Below are positions 36,900 to 46,605 of a DNA stretch of 64,000 bases, one piece after another (the first letter of the stretch is position 1; every line of letters begins with the position of its first letter). The stretch is taken from the NCBI GenBank assembly GCA_963677625.2, contig CAXXSW010000005.1, positions 1 through 64,000 on the forward strand. Direction: 5' to 3'. This DNA comes from UBA1351 sp963677625 (GTDB lineage: Bacteria > Bacillota > Clostridia > Lachnospirales > Vallitaleaceae). A program made the translations under genes and the position numbers. Under the pieces are notes generated by a model that worked only from the letters and a program-made list of their open reading frames with translations, was not told where the DNA came from and made no database searches.

Positions 36900-37100
36900 T
36901 CTAAAGTCCTTTCTCATTCATAGGAAGTAATTCTAATCTGTTTAGATGAATATATATCATATATGTATCCACAATTCTTATCTAATATATTGTAACCTAA
37001 GCATTTATATTTTACCAGATATTAAAAATTCTTTTATGATATATCGTATATAGGAGAACTATTATTAATAAATTGACAATAATAATCATTAATTATGAGC
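36900..37100. other. MATE promoter region with a Fur-box-like stretch
   Basis: AT-rich, gene-free. No convincing promoter found. TTGACAATAATAATCATTAA at 37073-37092 looks like the sites at the rubredoxin/flavodiiron promoters but is not followed by a good -10 on this strand. Confidence 0.35.
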
Positions 37101-37104
37101 GTTC

Positions 37105-37134
37105 AAAAAGGAAAGCTAAACGTATTAGCTTTCC
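37105..37134 (-). terminator. Terminator of the sulfatase operon
   Basis: GGAAAGCTAA with TTAGCTTTCC around a five-base loop, then five T on the minus strand. Confidence 0.85.
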
Positions 37135-37202
37135 TAATCTAACTATCAAATATGCATTACTTGGATTATATTAGGTCATTTTCTTTTCAAGTCCTTACTC
37201 GA

Positions 37203-38999
37203 CTATTTTGTCCGACCTGCTATATGAACAAAGTACTTCCTCATAAACTTACTTTCTTCATCAATATCCATATCATCAATAATCTTTTCAATCTTCGATC
37301 GCTTTATCATCTTCTCTTTATCAGAACTAGCTTTAATTCGATTAAAGACTTCCTCTCTGTCCAATTCCTTGGTCAAATTCAACAAAGTGACAATCTGATT
37401 GTAGGCTCCATCCTCGTATAAGTAGCCATCCATTTCTTTAAAGTTATCAAAAGCTCTTGCATAAGCTTTCATTTCCTTTAAATCTTCACAGGTCATATCC
37501 CTATCTCTATATAGGCCCATTCGCTTAAACTGTTCCTCTGGTGCATCATTATCCAGCATAAGTTTCCTTATTTCATTGATCATTCTAAGTTCAATCTCTT
37601 CATTTTCAACATTAGTTTCTTGATTCGGATCTTCTTCCACATTAAAGAGCATAGTTCCATACTTGGTCGGATCATTAAAGCCAGCAACTTTAACTGGTAT
37701 TTTCATTAACTTGCATCCTTTGGTAAAATCAAACCCATCATGAAGTTCAGTTTCCTGAAGCTCTTCCGGCTTAAACATACTTCGCATATGAGTAGGCATT
37801 AAGGTATATTCATTTAAAGGTTTATTGTCTTTATTTGCAGGTGCAAGTAAATATACATATTTACCATCTGTAATATTGACATGGCTACCGTGATAACCAA
37901 ACATAGCTGTTTCCCTTACCGCTATATCTTTTTCAAGAACTGGCGCTAAAGATTTTCCCATCATGGTTTCTGGTATACTCACATGGAAATAATCTAATAT
38001 CGTTGCTGGTATATCTATCGTTTGAGCCAATTGAGATGTATGTACATTTTTTTTACCTGATCTAGGATCCCAAATGAATAACGGGATGTTCGCCACTTCA
38101 TTATACGTTGGCATAACAGATTTAGACCACCAACCATGTTCACCTAACATATATCCATGGTCTGTGTTAACAATCAACATGGTATCATCCCACATATTAT
38201 AGGTATCCATCATATCAAGAACTTTGCCCAAATACTTGTCACACATGCTAAGAAGTGCTGCATACCTCTTTCTACCATGGCTAACAACTTCTTTGCTCTC
38301 CATTACTGGTGCATATGGTGGCCAATCAAATTCTTCCTCATTATAGTCTTCATCAGGATATAAATCACGATATTCCTCAGGAGCAAAAAAAGGTTCGTGA
38401 GGGTCAAAAGTCTCAATCTGAAGAAACCAATTATCCTCATGCTTATTATTCATCATAAACTCTAAACCATTTTTAAATGTAACTGCTTGTGGATAATCTT
38501 CTTCTTTCTTTATGTTTTTTCGATTTATCAAATCCTGCTGAAAAATATTGTATCCATAATGCTTTTGCATATAGGAAGTCATTTTGAAAGGGGTTTCCGG
38601 TAAATCTATCTTACCCGCAAATCCCTTCCAAGGGTCACCTTCCTGCCCACGACTAATCTCCCATGAAGAGTATCTCGTATGATATGTACATCCTCCATCT
38701 TCCCAATAGTGTTGATGATCTGATGTAATATGGGTGTAAATACCATTATTTTTTAAGATCTCAGGCATAGAATCATCAAAAGGTTCCATTGGTCCCCAAG
38801 ACCTATGCAAAAAATTATAACGACCGGTTTGAAGTTCTCTTCGCGCTGGCATACAAGGTAAACTACCTGCATAACAGGTATCAAAAGTAACTGACTTTTC
38901 ACCAAGCCTTTTAAAGTTTGGAGCATGAATCCACTCACATCCGTAATTAGGTAACATATGCTTGTTCAAAGAATCAAACATAACCATTATCGCTTTCAT
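37203..38999 (-). CDS. Cys-type sulfatase
   Basis: A 598-residue type I sulfatase. Signature C49-M-P-A-R53 (SLPCMPARRELQTGR) where the Cys becomes formylglycine; metal ligands include D9, and NTDHGYMLGEHGWW is the second metal segment. No signal peptide, so cytoplasmic, acting after uptake. Last gene of an operon with a CUT1 ABC sugar transporter, which suggests hydrolysis of a sulfated sugar. No sulfatase-maturing enzyme lies in the window. SD AAAAGGAGG. Confidence 0.92.
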   Translation of the reverse strand: MKAIMVMFDSLNKHMLPNYGCEWIHAPNFKRLGEKSVTFDTCYAGSLPCMPARRELQTGRYNFLHRSWGPMEPFDDSMPEILKNNGIYTHITSDHQHYWEDGGCTYHTRYSSWEISRGQEGDPWKGFAGKIDLPETPFKMTSYMQKHYGYNIFQQDLINRKNIKKEEDYPQAVTFKNGLEFMMNNKHEDNWFLQIETFDPHEPFFAPEEYRDLYPDEDYNEEEFDWPPYAPVMESKEVVSHGRKRYAALLSMCDKYLGKVLDMMDTYNMWDDTMLIVNTDHGYMLGEHGWWSKSVMPTYNEVANIPLFIWDPRSGKKNVHTSQLAQTIDIPATILDYFHVSIPETMMGKSLAPVLEKDIAVRETAMFGYHGSHVNITDGKYVYLLAPANKDNKPLNEYTLMPTHMRSMFKPEELQETELHDGFDFTKGCKLMKIPVKVAGFNDPTKYGTMLFNVEEDPNQETNVENEEIELRMINEIRKLMLDNDAPEEQFKRMGLYRDRDMTCEDLKEMKAYARAFDNFKEMDGYLYEDGAYNQIVTLLNLTKELDREEVFNRIKASSDKEKMIKRSKIEKIIDDMDIDEESKFMRKYFVHIAGRTK

Positions 39000-39014
39000 A
39001 CTTGTCCTCCTTTT

Positions 39015-39953
39015 CTAGTTTTTCATACCCGAAGATACAACTCCTTGTACGAAATATTTTTGTGCAAATATATACACGATGATTGTTGGAACTACTGAAA
39101 TCAAAGTAGCTGCCATTAACCAGTTGTAATGGGTTGCTGCACTGCCTCGAAACATTTGCAAGCCAAGTTGAACTGTTTTCATATCTTCAGATGTCGTAAA
39201 TATTAAAGGATAAAAGAAATCATTCCAAGTCGCCACCGTTTTAAATATAGTTAATGTCGCTAAAATTGTCTTTGATAAAGGTAAATATATATATGCATAC
39301 GTTTTTATTGGACCACAGCCATCTATTTTCGCTGCATCATCTAATGATTTAGGAAATGTTGAATAGAACTGTTTACATAGGAAGACACCAAAAGATCCTG
39401 CTAAGAATGGAATAATCAAAGACCAATATGTATCTAAGAGTCCTGTACCACCATGTCCCATAAAATCATTTCCACCAGCCAAAGGAAACATCTTCATAAT
39501 CATATACTGTGGAATTACAACTGATTGGGGAGAAATCATCAACCCTGATAGAATAAGAACAAAGAGAAAATCTCTTCCTTTAAACTTGAGTCTTGCAAAA
39601 GCAAATCCTCCTAAAGAGTTGAAAATAAGACTACCACCAACTACAATGACTGTAATAAATAAGCTGTTTCTAAAATACCTTGACCAATTCCCCATCTGCA
39701 TAGCTCTAGTAAAAGCTTCAAAGTTTGTAAAACTTTTCGGTAACCATCGAAAATTCATTAAGGTAATCTCTTGATCAGTTTTAAAAGCAGTTAGAATTAC
39801 AAATACAATCGGAACCAATACAATAGCTGCCCAAACAATCAATACCAAATATGTTAGGCTTAGTTTTATCTGTTCTTTACGCTTTTTGCCTAGTTTACTC
39901 TTTTCAAATTTCACTTGACCACTAGAATCCTGCTTTATTGTATTAGTTTGCAT
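39015..39953 (-). CDS. Sugar ABC transporter permease (MalG type)
   Basis: CUT1 inner-membrane component of 312 residues with six helices and the EAA-type loop (DDAAKIDGCGPIKTYAYIYLPL). ATG at 39953 with AGGTGG upstream; it overlaps the preceding permease by 11 nt. No ATPase gene in the operon, so a shared MsmX-like ATPase is expected. Confidence 0.92.
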   Translation of the reverse strand: MQTNTIKQDSSGQVKFEKSKLGKKRKEQIKLSLTYLVLIVWAAIVLVPIVFVILTAFKTDQEITLMNFRWLPKSFTNFEAFTRAMQMGNWSRYFRNSLFITVIVVGGSLIFNSLGGFAFARLKFKGRDFLFVLILSGLMISPQSVVIPQYMIMKMFPLAGGNDFMGHGGTGLLDTYWSLIIPFLAGSFGVFLCKQFYSTFPKSLDDAAKIDGCGPIKTYAYIYLPLSKTILATLTIFKTVATWNDFFYPLIFTTSEDMKTVQLGLQMFRGSAATHYNWLMAATLISVVPTIIVYIFAQKYFVQGVVSSGMKN

Positions 39954-40824
39954 CTGTTTCACCACCTTTACCATATCGCATATTTACAAGAGTAATTGAC
40001 AAAATTAATACTAAAAGGACAACTGCCTGTGATGATGCGTAACCCATTTTATAATATTCGAAACCATTTAAATAGATTTGGTGGGCTAAGGTTGTTGTAG
40101 AATTAACCGGACCACCGTTTGTCACAATCAACACTTGTCCAAAAACTTGAAAAGAACGTATACATGCCATAACAAAAATAAAAAAAGTAGTCGGAGCTAA
40201 CATTGGTATGGTAATATAAATAAATTTTTGCCAACCTCTAGCACCATCAATGCTGGCTGCTTCATAAAGATACTCAGGGATATTCTGTAGTCCAGCTAGA
40301 TTGAGAACCATATTATAACCAACACCAATCCAGATACTCATAATAGCAATTGATATCATGGCCATGCCCGGGCTACTAACCCATTGAACTGGTCCAATAC
40401 TAAATTTACGAAGAATCATATTCAAAATACCGGCTCTAGTATCATATAGATATATCCAGGCCATTGAAATTGCTACCATTGAAAAAATATTTGGAAGGTA
40501 GAACCAAGTCCTAAACATTCCTTTACCTTTTATTTTCTTATTTAAAAGCATGGCTAAGGCTAGACCTAATGCCATAGTCGGTAAGATTGTCATTACACTG
40601 TATCTTAATGTATTAAAGAAACTTTTAACAAACACATCATCCTGAAATAATTTAATATAGTTTTTAAGTCCTACAAAATTTGCTTCAACTAGATTATAGT
40701 CGGTAAAAGACATTACTACAGACCATACTACTGGTATTAATATAAACACAAAATATATAAGAAAACTGGGCGCAACCAGTAAATATCCAATATTTTGATT
40801 TTCCAGATTTTTTTTCCTCTTCAC
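39943..40824 (-). CDS. Sugar ABC transporter permease (MalF type)
   Basis: CUT1 permease of 293 residues, six helices, EAA loop (YEAASIDGARGWQKFIYITIP). The GTG start at 40824 is preferred because AGGAGG lies 7 nt upstream; an ATG at 40878 would add 18 residues, has no SD and includes a palindrome (AGGAGCATATGCTCCT, 40848-40863) that looks like an intercistronic hairpin after the binding-protein gene. Confidence 0.9.
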   Translation of the reverse strand: MKRKKNLENQNIGYLLVAPSFLIYFVFILIPVVWSVVMSFTDYNLVEANFVGLKNYIKLFQDDVFVKSFFNTLRYSVMTILPTMALGLALAMLLNKKIKGKGMFRTWFYLPNIFSMVAISMAWIYLYDTRAGILNMILRKFSIGPVQWVSSPGMAMISIAIMSIWIGVGYNMVLNLAGLQNIPEYLYEAASIDGARGWQKFIYITIPMLAPTTFFIFVMACIRSFQVFGQVLIVTNGGPVNSTTTLAHQIYLNGFEYYKMGYASSQAVVLLVLILSITLVNMRYGKGGETDAN

Positions 40825-40885
40825 TATTAATCCTCCTGAATCAGCAGGAGGAGCATATGCTCCTCTTGCTTTTTTCATTAGTTGC

Positions 40886-42232
40886 CTATTCGTTTACTAC
40901 CTTATTCCATTCATCTTCAGCATAATTTAAGCCTTCCTGTAAATCAGCTCCCTGAAATGCAGCATCCAAAGAAGTTCTTAATTCACGAACTGCAGCTGTA
41001 TACTTGGCATTTGGAACTGTTGCATACAAGTAAGATCTTTCATACGCATATACAACTTTGGCGAATTCAGGATTTAAATTAATATAGCTTTCATCTAAGG
41101 ACTTTCTACCAGAATAGTAACTAGCAATATCCTGTGAAATCTTTAATGACTCCTTAGAGAACATATGAATCAAAAAATCAGCTGCGATTTCTTTATTAGC
41201 AGAATCCTTATTTGCCGCCATATAGTTTCCGATAAGCAGGGTATTCATATCACTCTTAACAATTCCTATCTGTCCAGGAAAAGCCGCATCAAGAACTGCA
41301 TAATAATTCTCAGGTAACATTTGCATTGAAGCAGTTCCAAGCATAAGGGCTGGGCTTCCAAAACTTGCAGGATCTTGTAACATGACAGCATCAGTAGAGG
41401 AAGCATCAATCAGCTTACTCATAGCAGTATAAACACCTGGTGTATTAAAAGCAGCTGTCAAATCATCATTCCAAAGTTTTAGGTTTTCGTCTTCCATAGA
41501 GCCATAACCAAAAAGAGTCTGTTCTTGATCAGGGTCAATTTCAAGTCCTGATATTAAAACCATGTCATTATCATCATAAACAGTCATTTCCTCAGCTAAA
41601 TTTAAAACATCATCAATAGATTTAACATACATGTCTTCTTCCGTAAGTCCCGCTTGTTCTGCTATATCCTTACGGTACAAAAATACTCTAGTTGATGGTG
41701 TGAATAAAGCTAACTGCTGACCATCCTTTTGTCCTGCTACTAACATGTTTTCATAGAAGTCATCATATCCATCCCAGTCTTCAGGAAAATAATCATCTAG
41801 AGGAAGAAGAGCATCCATAGCTTCCAAGGTTCCAAATTGTCCATACCCAGTCATAAAAACGTCAGGTCCTGATCCACTAATTAGACCCGTGTTTAGTTTA
41901 GTGAAATAGTCTGACCAAGCAATATAACTAAGTTCATATGTGACATTTGGATGCATCTCAGTATAATTGTCAAAAATAGCTCGATAAGCTTCATCGTAAG
42001 CAGGATCACCTGCACCAGCTATCCAAACAGTTAATTTCACAGGTTCTTCTGTTGAAACCGTCTGGCTACTGGAATCATCTTCATTAGACGTGTTTTCATC
42101 TGTAGATGTACTTTCATTCGTCTTAGTACTATCAGTGCTTTCATCTTTACTATTCCCTCCGCATGCAGATAAAATCATAGTAAAGACAAGAATTAAAGAT
42201 ACTACCATCATTTTTTGTTTCCATTTTTTCAT
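40886..42232 (-). CDS. Sugar ABC transporter substrate-binding lipoprotein
   Basis: A 448-residue family 1 extracellular binding protein. Lipoprotein signal MKKWKQKMMVVSLILVF with lipobox LSAC (Cys24), then a Ser/Thr/Asp-rich linker (residues 25-60), then the binding domain. First gene of the sulfatase operon, under the LacI operator at 42259. SD AGGAGG. The sugar is unknown; a sulfated oligosaccharide is inferred from the sulfatase. Confidence 0.92.
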   Translation of the reverse strand: MKKWKQKMMVVSLILVFTMILSACGGNSKDESTDSTKTNESTSTDENTSNEDDSSSQTVSTEEPVKLTVWIAGAGDPAYDEAYRAIFDNYTEMHPNVTYELSYIAWSDYFTKLNTGLISGSGPDVFMTGYGQFGTLEAMDALLPLDDYFPEDWDGYDDFYENMLVAGQKDGQQLALFTPSTRVFLYRKDIAEQAGLTEEDMYVKSIDDVLNLAEEMTVYDDNDMVLISGLEIDPDQEQTLFGYGSMEDENLKLWNDDLTAAFNTPGVYTAMSKLIDASSTDAVMLQDPASFGSPALMLGTASMQMLPENYYAVLDAAFPGQIGIVKSDMNTLLIGNYMAANKDSANKEIAADFLIHMFSKESLKISQDIASYYSGRKSLDESYINLNPEFAKVVYAYERSYLYATVPNAKYTAAVRELRTSLDAAFQGADLQEGLNYAEDEWNKVVNE

Positions 42233-42254
42233 TGTAAAACCTCCTGATTTTTTT

Positions 42255-42270
42255 GCTTAAGCGCTTACTT
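42255..42270. promoter_or_regulatory. LacI operator O1
   Basis: AAGCGCTT core at 42259-42266, with right half-site TTACTTAA. It lies just downstream of the -10 of the sugar operon, so binding would block transcription. Confidence 0.75.
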
Positions 42271-42274
42271 AACG

Positions 42275-42304
42275 ATTGTATCACCGTTTTGTTATTATTG
42301 TCAA
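42275..42304 (-). promoter_or_regulatory. Promoter of the sulfated-sugar operon
   Basis: TTGACA (42304-42299), 18-bp spacer, TACAAT (42280-42275) on the minus strand. Confidence 0.78.
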
Positions 42305-42392
42305 TAATTTAATTATTTTTTTCTTTTTTTAAAGCTTTTTGCACAAAGCAATTTAAAGAACCATCTTCTCATCAGGGTTTACCTTCAAGTTC

Positions 42393-42414
42393 TTTAAGTA
42401 AGCGCTTACTTAAA
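42393..42414. promoter_or_regulatory. LacI operator O2, perfect palindrome
   Basis: Perfect 22-bp palindrome centred on AAGCGCTT with flanks AAGTAAGC and its complement. Its centre is 141 bp from O1, and it lies about 40 bp upstream of the lacI promoter. Confidence 0.85.
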
Positions 42415-42454
42415 ACTTATGATTAACTTATCCTTCCTTGAATCACCAAACTTG

Positions 42455-42482
42455 TTGACAAAGGTAATTTAATAGGTATAAA
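42455..42482 (+). promoter_or_regulatory. Promoter of the lacI-type gene
   Basis: TTGACA (42455-42460), 16-bp spacer, TATAAA (42477-42482). Confidence 0.7.
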
Positions 42483-42536
42483 ATATAAATCAAGTTAAAT
42501 TAATGAATAAATAACGTAAATTTACGAAAGCGTGAT

Positions 42537-43586
42537 ATGATGAACTCAACAAGCAAAGTAACTATATATAACGTAGCCGAAGCAACAGGACTGTCTATCG
42601 CTACAGTTTCAAGGGTAATAAATAATAAAGGTGGTTATTCCGAAAAAACTCGTATTCGAGTTATAGACGCTTGCTCCAAGCTAGGATTTGTGCCCAGTAA
42701 TACAGCTATTAATCTAGCTTCGAATAAAACCAGAATAATCGGTTTATCTTTAACTGCAAATGATTATTATGACATTGTTGAAGACACATATACCCTACGT
42801 TTTCTTAAAGGTACTATTAATACAGCTACTAAGTATAATTATGATATTCTTATTGAAAGTCATCCTGTTTCAATCGAATCTACTGAGCAATTTCGAATAC
42901 CTCATAAATACGATGGTATTATATTCCCATATGTGGGTAATTCAAGTGTACCATACCTAGAATTTTTGCTAAAGTCAGGGTTTCCTCTTGTGTATGCAGG
43001 ATTCCAACTGACGGATGACCCTAAGCATCAAAATATTTATGCAGGTTACAAGGAATATAAAAGGGCTGCCTTAGATATGTTGCTCAAGAGCGGCCATCAA
43101 AGGATCGCTGTTCTCGAACAATATTCTTTTTCTACTGGAAGCACCAACGTACCCTTGCTTCAAGAAATTATCAAGGCATTTATCTATGATAATCAACTGA
43201 ATTTTGATGCTTGTCAATTATTCCTCTATGATTCAACCATGCCCAATCATCTGGGTAAGCAACTCCGTGAAATCTTGTCCAAGCCTAACAGACCTGATGC
43301 TATATATGCACCAAGCAAGGCAAGTGCTACAACCGTATACACAATTATTAAAGAATTAGGGCTGAAGATTCCTGATGATATTTCAGTGATTGGAACAGTG
43401 CATGGTCCAAACGACGGCGAATCCTTCCTACCACCCCTTTCTACAGTTTACATTAACGCCTATGAGATGGGTAGGGATGCCGGAGAACTAATCGTTCATT
43501 ATATTGAAAAAAACGATGAACATCCTCCTCAGAATATTCCGTATGAGATTAAACTTCGTAACAGCATAAAAGAAAGAAATAAATAA
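42537..43586 (+). CDS. LacI-family regulator of the sulfated-sugar operon
   Basis: A 349-residue LacI/GalR repressor: HTH (TIYNVAEATGLSIATVSRVI), hinge with NLASNKTR, then a sugar-binding-like domain. Divergent from the ABC-sulfatase operon; two palindromic AAGCGCTT operators lie between them. ATG at 42537 or 42540, both without a strong SD. Confidence 0.93.
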   Translation: MMNSTSKVTIYNVAEATGLSIATVSRVINNKGGYSEKTRIRVIDACSKLGFVPSNTAINLASNKTRIIGLSLTANDYYDIVEDTYTLRFLKGTINTATKYNYDILIESHPVSIESTEQFRIPHKYDGIIFPYVGNSSVPYLEFLLKSGFPLVYAGFQLTDDPKHQNIYAGYKEYKRAALDMLLKSGHQRIAVLEQYSFSTGSTNVPLLQEIIKAFIYDNQLNFDACQLFLYDSTMPNHLGKQLREILSKPNRPDAIYAPSKASATTVYTIIKELGLKIPDDISVIGTVHGPNDGESFLPPLSTVYINAYEMGRDAGELIVHYIEKNDEHPPQNIPYEIKLRNSIKERNK

Positions 43587-43628
43587 ACAGAAAAATTTGT
43601 TGACCAACGAGTGGTTCAAAAGGTTTCA

Positions 43629-43651
43629 ATAAAATATACATTGTATATTTT
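43629..43651. terminator. AT-rich hairpin between lacI and nifV
   Basis: AAAATATA pairs with TATATTTT around a short loop, between two convergent stops. Weak stem but symmetrical; possible bidirectional terminator. Confidence 0.45.
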
Positions 43652-43657
43652 TCGAAG

Positions 43658-44677
43658 TTATAACCTTTCAGCGCTTCGCCCACTATGTTTACCCTTCACA
43701 TAAGAATGTCTTCTGCCTAATAATTTAGGATCCAGATATGAGTAAGTCCTCTTATCCTTCAGTAAACCATCAACATGAATACCGGATTCATGTGAAAATA
43801 CCATCTTGCCTACAATGGGTTTCGATTCCATAAGTAGACGACCGGAGTACGCCTCTACCAACTTTGACACACGCATGATTTCCTTGGCCTTTATATCCAC
43901 CCTAGCTTCTTCCAAAAGGCTTAGAGCCATAACAATTTCTTCAAGAGCTGTATTACCAGCTCTTTCTCCAAGTCCATTGATAGAGCAAGAAATACCCAAT
44001 GCTCCTGCCCTAAAAGCAGCTAAGGCATTAGCTGTCCCTAGACCAAAATCATTATGACCATGAAAATCAATGAGTAAATCCCTCAAAAGTTCTTCTTCCC
44101 CTATCATGAGTTTACTTGATATGAGACGAATAAGATTTTCCATGCGGTCTATAGTGGTAAATGGAGTCAAAACACTGACAGTATCTGCATAGCGTATTCT
44201 TTTGACTCCATACATAATACCTTTACTAAAAACTTCTGCAAGAAAATTTTCATCAGCTCTTGATGCATCTTCCCCTCCTATAGAAACATTCACTTGATTT
44301 TCTGCACAATACGAAAGAACACTTTCTAAGTTATAAAGAAGCGCAGACTTAGTTGTCCTTAGCTTCTTCTGGATATGGACATCTGATACCGGAACGGAAA
44401 TGTGGAGGTTCTTAGCACCTGTTTCCAAGGAAGCCTTAATATCTCGCATATGAAGCCGATTCCAAGTCAATATTTCAGGCCTTAGATTCAGGTTTAGAAT
44501 ATCATGAATAGTTCTTTGCTCCATGATATTCATGACAGGAATACCTGCCTCAATAATATCCACACCTAACTGATCCAGATGTTTAGCAATATTAAGCTTT
44601 TCTCTATGTGAAAAAGCAACACCAGGAGACTGTTCACCATCTCTAAGTGTTGTATCAATAACAACTAATTTTTTCAT
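43658..44677 (-). CDS. nifV: Homocitrate synthase
   Basis: Condenses acetyl-CoA and 2-oxoglutarate to homocitrate, the organic ligand of FeMo-co. A 339-residue DRE-TIM metallolyase with DTTLRDGEQSPG at residues 8-19 and the metal-binding HGHNDFGLG. NifV rather than isopropylmalate synthase by its length (no regulatory domain) and its position as last gene of the nif operon. ATG at 44677 with AAGGAAA upstream, 10 nt after modB. Confidence 0.93.
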   Translation of the reverse strand: MKKLVVIDTTLRDGEQSPGVAFSHREKLNIAKHLDQLGVDIIEAGIPVMNIMEQRTIHDILNLNLRPEILTWNRLHMRDIKASLETGAKNLHISVPVSDVHIQKKLRTTKSALLYNLESVLSYCAENQVNVSIGGEDASRADENFLAEVFSKGIMYGVKRIRYADTVSVLTPFTTIDRMENLIRLISSKLMIGEEELLRDLLIDFHGHNDFGLGTANALAAFRAGALGISCSINGLGERAGNTALEEIVMALSLLEEARVDIKAKEIMRVSKLVEAYSGRLLMESKPIVGKMVFSHESGIHVDGLLKDKRTYSYLDPKLLGRRHSYVKGKHSGRSAERL

Positions 44678-44687
44678 AGGCTTTTCC

Positions 44688-45473
44688 TTACACACTTTCT
44701 TTTTGCTTCTTTAAAAAAAAAGCAAAGGGTAATATAAATAGAATGAGCTGTAGAGCTGCCAGTGAGAAAGCCGCCTCTACATCCATCTGATACAATTGAT
44801 AAATTCTTGTGGTCATAGTTTGTGTTTTCCCTACCATATTACCTGCAAACATAATAGTTGCACCAAATTCTGATAGACCTCTTAAGCCACAAAGAAAAAT
44901 CCCAGCCAACATATGTTTTTTCGTCATTGGAATCATAATAAACCTTAAAATCGTAAAAGAATCAGCTCCTGCAACCTGGGCTTCTTCTTCATAGGCATCT
45001 TCAATCTGGTCAAAACCATTTAACATCATTTGATAAAAATAGGGTAAGGTAATGAAGACTTGAGTAACCACAATACCTGTAAAATGAAAAGCCACCTCCA
45101 GACTTCCATGGAAAAACAGACGACTGACCCAGGAATTACTACCAAAACCTTGTAAGAGTATTAATCCAGCTACTGTCGGAGGGAGAAGGAGGGGCAACAT
45201 GATTAAAGCATGAAAAATTTCATAGACCTGACCGTTTTTCTTATGTATCTTAAATGCCAACAAGGTTCCAGCTACTACTACTAAAGATATGGATATAAGA
45301 ATACTCAACAAAGAAACTATAATCGAAGTTAATGTATCTGAACTAAATACTTCTAATAAATCACTATTGGAATAAAAGGGTCTGAAAAGACCGGTGATCA
45401 AGTAAATCATGACTAAAAGTGTCATAGTCAAAAAAATAGATATTCCATAGTCAAAGCTTCTTTTTAAAACCAT
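44688..45473 (-). CDS. modB: Molybdate ABC transporter permease
   Basis: A 261-residue inner-membrane permease with the EAA loop (EEEAQVAGADSFTILRFIMIP) and the DLPPTVAG-like LLPPTVAGLILLQGFG segment characteristic of ModB/CysT permeases. It supplies Mo for FeMo-co. Start at ATG 45473 with AAGGAAGG. No modC ATPase in the operon. Confidence 0.92.
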   Translation of the reverse strand: MVLKRSFDYGISIFLTMTLLVMIYLITGLFRPFYSNSDLLEVFSSDTLTSIIVSLLSILISISLVVVAGTLLAFKIHKKNGQVYEIFHALIMLPLLLPPTVAGLILLQGFGSNSWVSRLFFHGSLEVAFHFTGIVVTQVFITLPYFYQMMLNGFDQIEDAYEEEAQVAGADSFTILRFIMIPMTKKHMLAGIFLCGLRGLSEFGATIMFAGNMVGKTQTMTTRIYQLYQMDVEAAFSLAALQLILFILPFAFFLKKQKESV

Positions 45474-45530
45474 GATTGTCACCTTCCTTCCTATACAATT
45501 CTGTCTTATTAACACCCTAATCCTATTAAA

Positions 45531-46343
45531 TTAGAATCCAAAGCTTTTCAGTATGTCTTGTCCCATTCCCCTAACTATATAGTCATAGAGGTCTGCCCCC
45601 TCATGATTATCATGGATCAGTATGGAACCATACTCAGCCTCAATATTATAGGCTTCTGGTATAGTCAGAGCATAAACACTAGACTTATCTTTAATAGCCA
45701 TATAATCAGAAACGTAGACAAGACCGTAGTCAGCTTCACCAAGGAGAACTTTTGTCACAATGCTTTTCACATCATTTTCATAAGAAACTACATGGTCATA
45801 AAATGACTTATAACAATCTTCCTGGCCTTTTTTGTCTAAATAGTTGTTTAACATCTTTTCTGTATAAGAACCAACAGGGACAGACTCATGGGCTATAACA
45901 ATTCCCGGATTTTCTATGTCCAATGATTCTATCCAAGAATCAAAATCTACTACCATCTGATGACTAGCAAGAAGAATTAACTTATTGGTCCCATAATGAT
46001 CCACTTCCATACATCCTTCTACACCATCATCCACTAATTGGTCTGGGTAACGTAGGTTAGCACTGAAATATAGGTCTGCTTTGCCACCTGCCTTGATTTG
46101 ATTATATAGCATTTGACTACCAGCAAAATTTAGGACAATGTCGATTCCAGGATTTTCCTCTTCATATACTTTTTCAATTTCCTGAAAACTCTCTGTCAAG
46201 CTGGCTGCTGCATAAACAAAAATTTCCTTATTTTGTCCCTCATTAGTTAGGGAACTACAACCAATCATAAATAGTAGAATAAAGACCAGTAAAGAGCTTT
46301 TATATAAGTAACCTTTCAACAACTTCACCTTCTTCCAGTGCAT
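45531..46343 (-). CDS. modA: Molybdate-binding lipoprotein
   Basis: Periplasmic-type binding protein for molybdate, here a lipoprotein with lipobox MIGC after a hydrophobic stretch (SLLVFILLFMIGC). The mature part starts IFVYAAASLTESFQEI with the ModA anion-binding residues. Its start overlaps the ferredoxin gene: candidates are ATG 46364, ATG 46343 and a TTG near 46319, which would give the most typical 20-residue signal. I list 46343 but the choice is uncertain. Confidence 0.9.
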   Translation of the reverse strand: MHWKKVKLLKGYLYKSSLLVFILLFMIGCSSLTNEGQNKEIFVYAAASLTESFQEIEKVYEEENPGIDIVLNFAGSQMLYNQIKAGGKADLYFSANLRYPDQLVDDGVEGCMEVDHYGTNKLILLASHQMVVDFDSWIESLDIENPGIVIAHESVPVGSYTEKMLNNYLDKKGQEDCYKSFYDHVVSYENDVKSIVTKVLLGEADYGLVYVSDYMAIKDKSSVYALTIPEAYNIEAEYGSILIHDNHEGADLYDYIVRGMGQDILKSFGF

Positions 46344-46605
46344 CCATAATCTCTTCCACATCATCTGGTGTCACTTTTCCATACCATATCTGGTCAGGAT
46401 AAATCATAACAATTGGTCCCATGGAACACAGGCCTACACATCCGGTATTTGTTACCATAATTTCCGAATCCAACATACGGTCATTTACTTCCTCAACAAA
46501 GTTCTCTAAAACCTCAAGATTCCCATTGCCTGCACAATAGCCTTTAATTTCACCAGTAAGTCTTGAACTAGAACATACAAATATATGGTGCCTCAATTTT
46601 TCCAT
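46300..46605 (-). CDS. Thioredoxin-like [2Fe-2S] ferredoxin
   Basis: A 101-residue thioredoxin-fold 2Fe-2S protein of the C. pasteurianum type, often linked to nif genes. Cys ligands C11 (IFVCSSSR), C24 (GYCAGNGN), C56 and C60 (TGCVGLCSMGP). Possible electron carrier to or protector of nitrogenase. SD AAGGAGG; the 3' end runs into modA. Confidence 0.9.
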   Translation of the reverse strand: MEKLRHHIFVCSSSRLTGEIKGYCAGNGNLEVLENFVEEVNDRMLDSEIMVTNTGCVGLCSMGPIVMIYPDQIWYGKVTPDDVEEIMDALEEGEVVERLLI

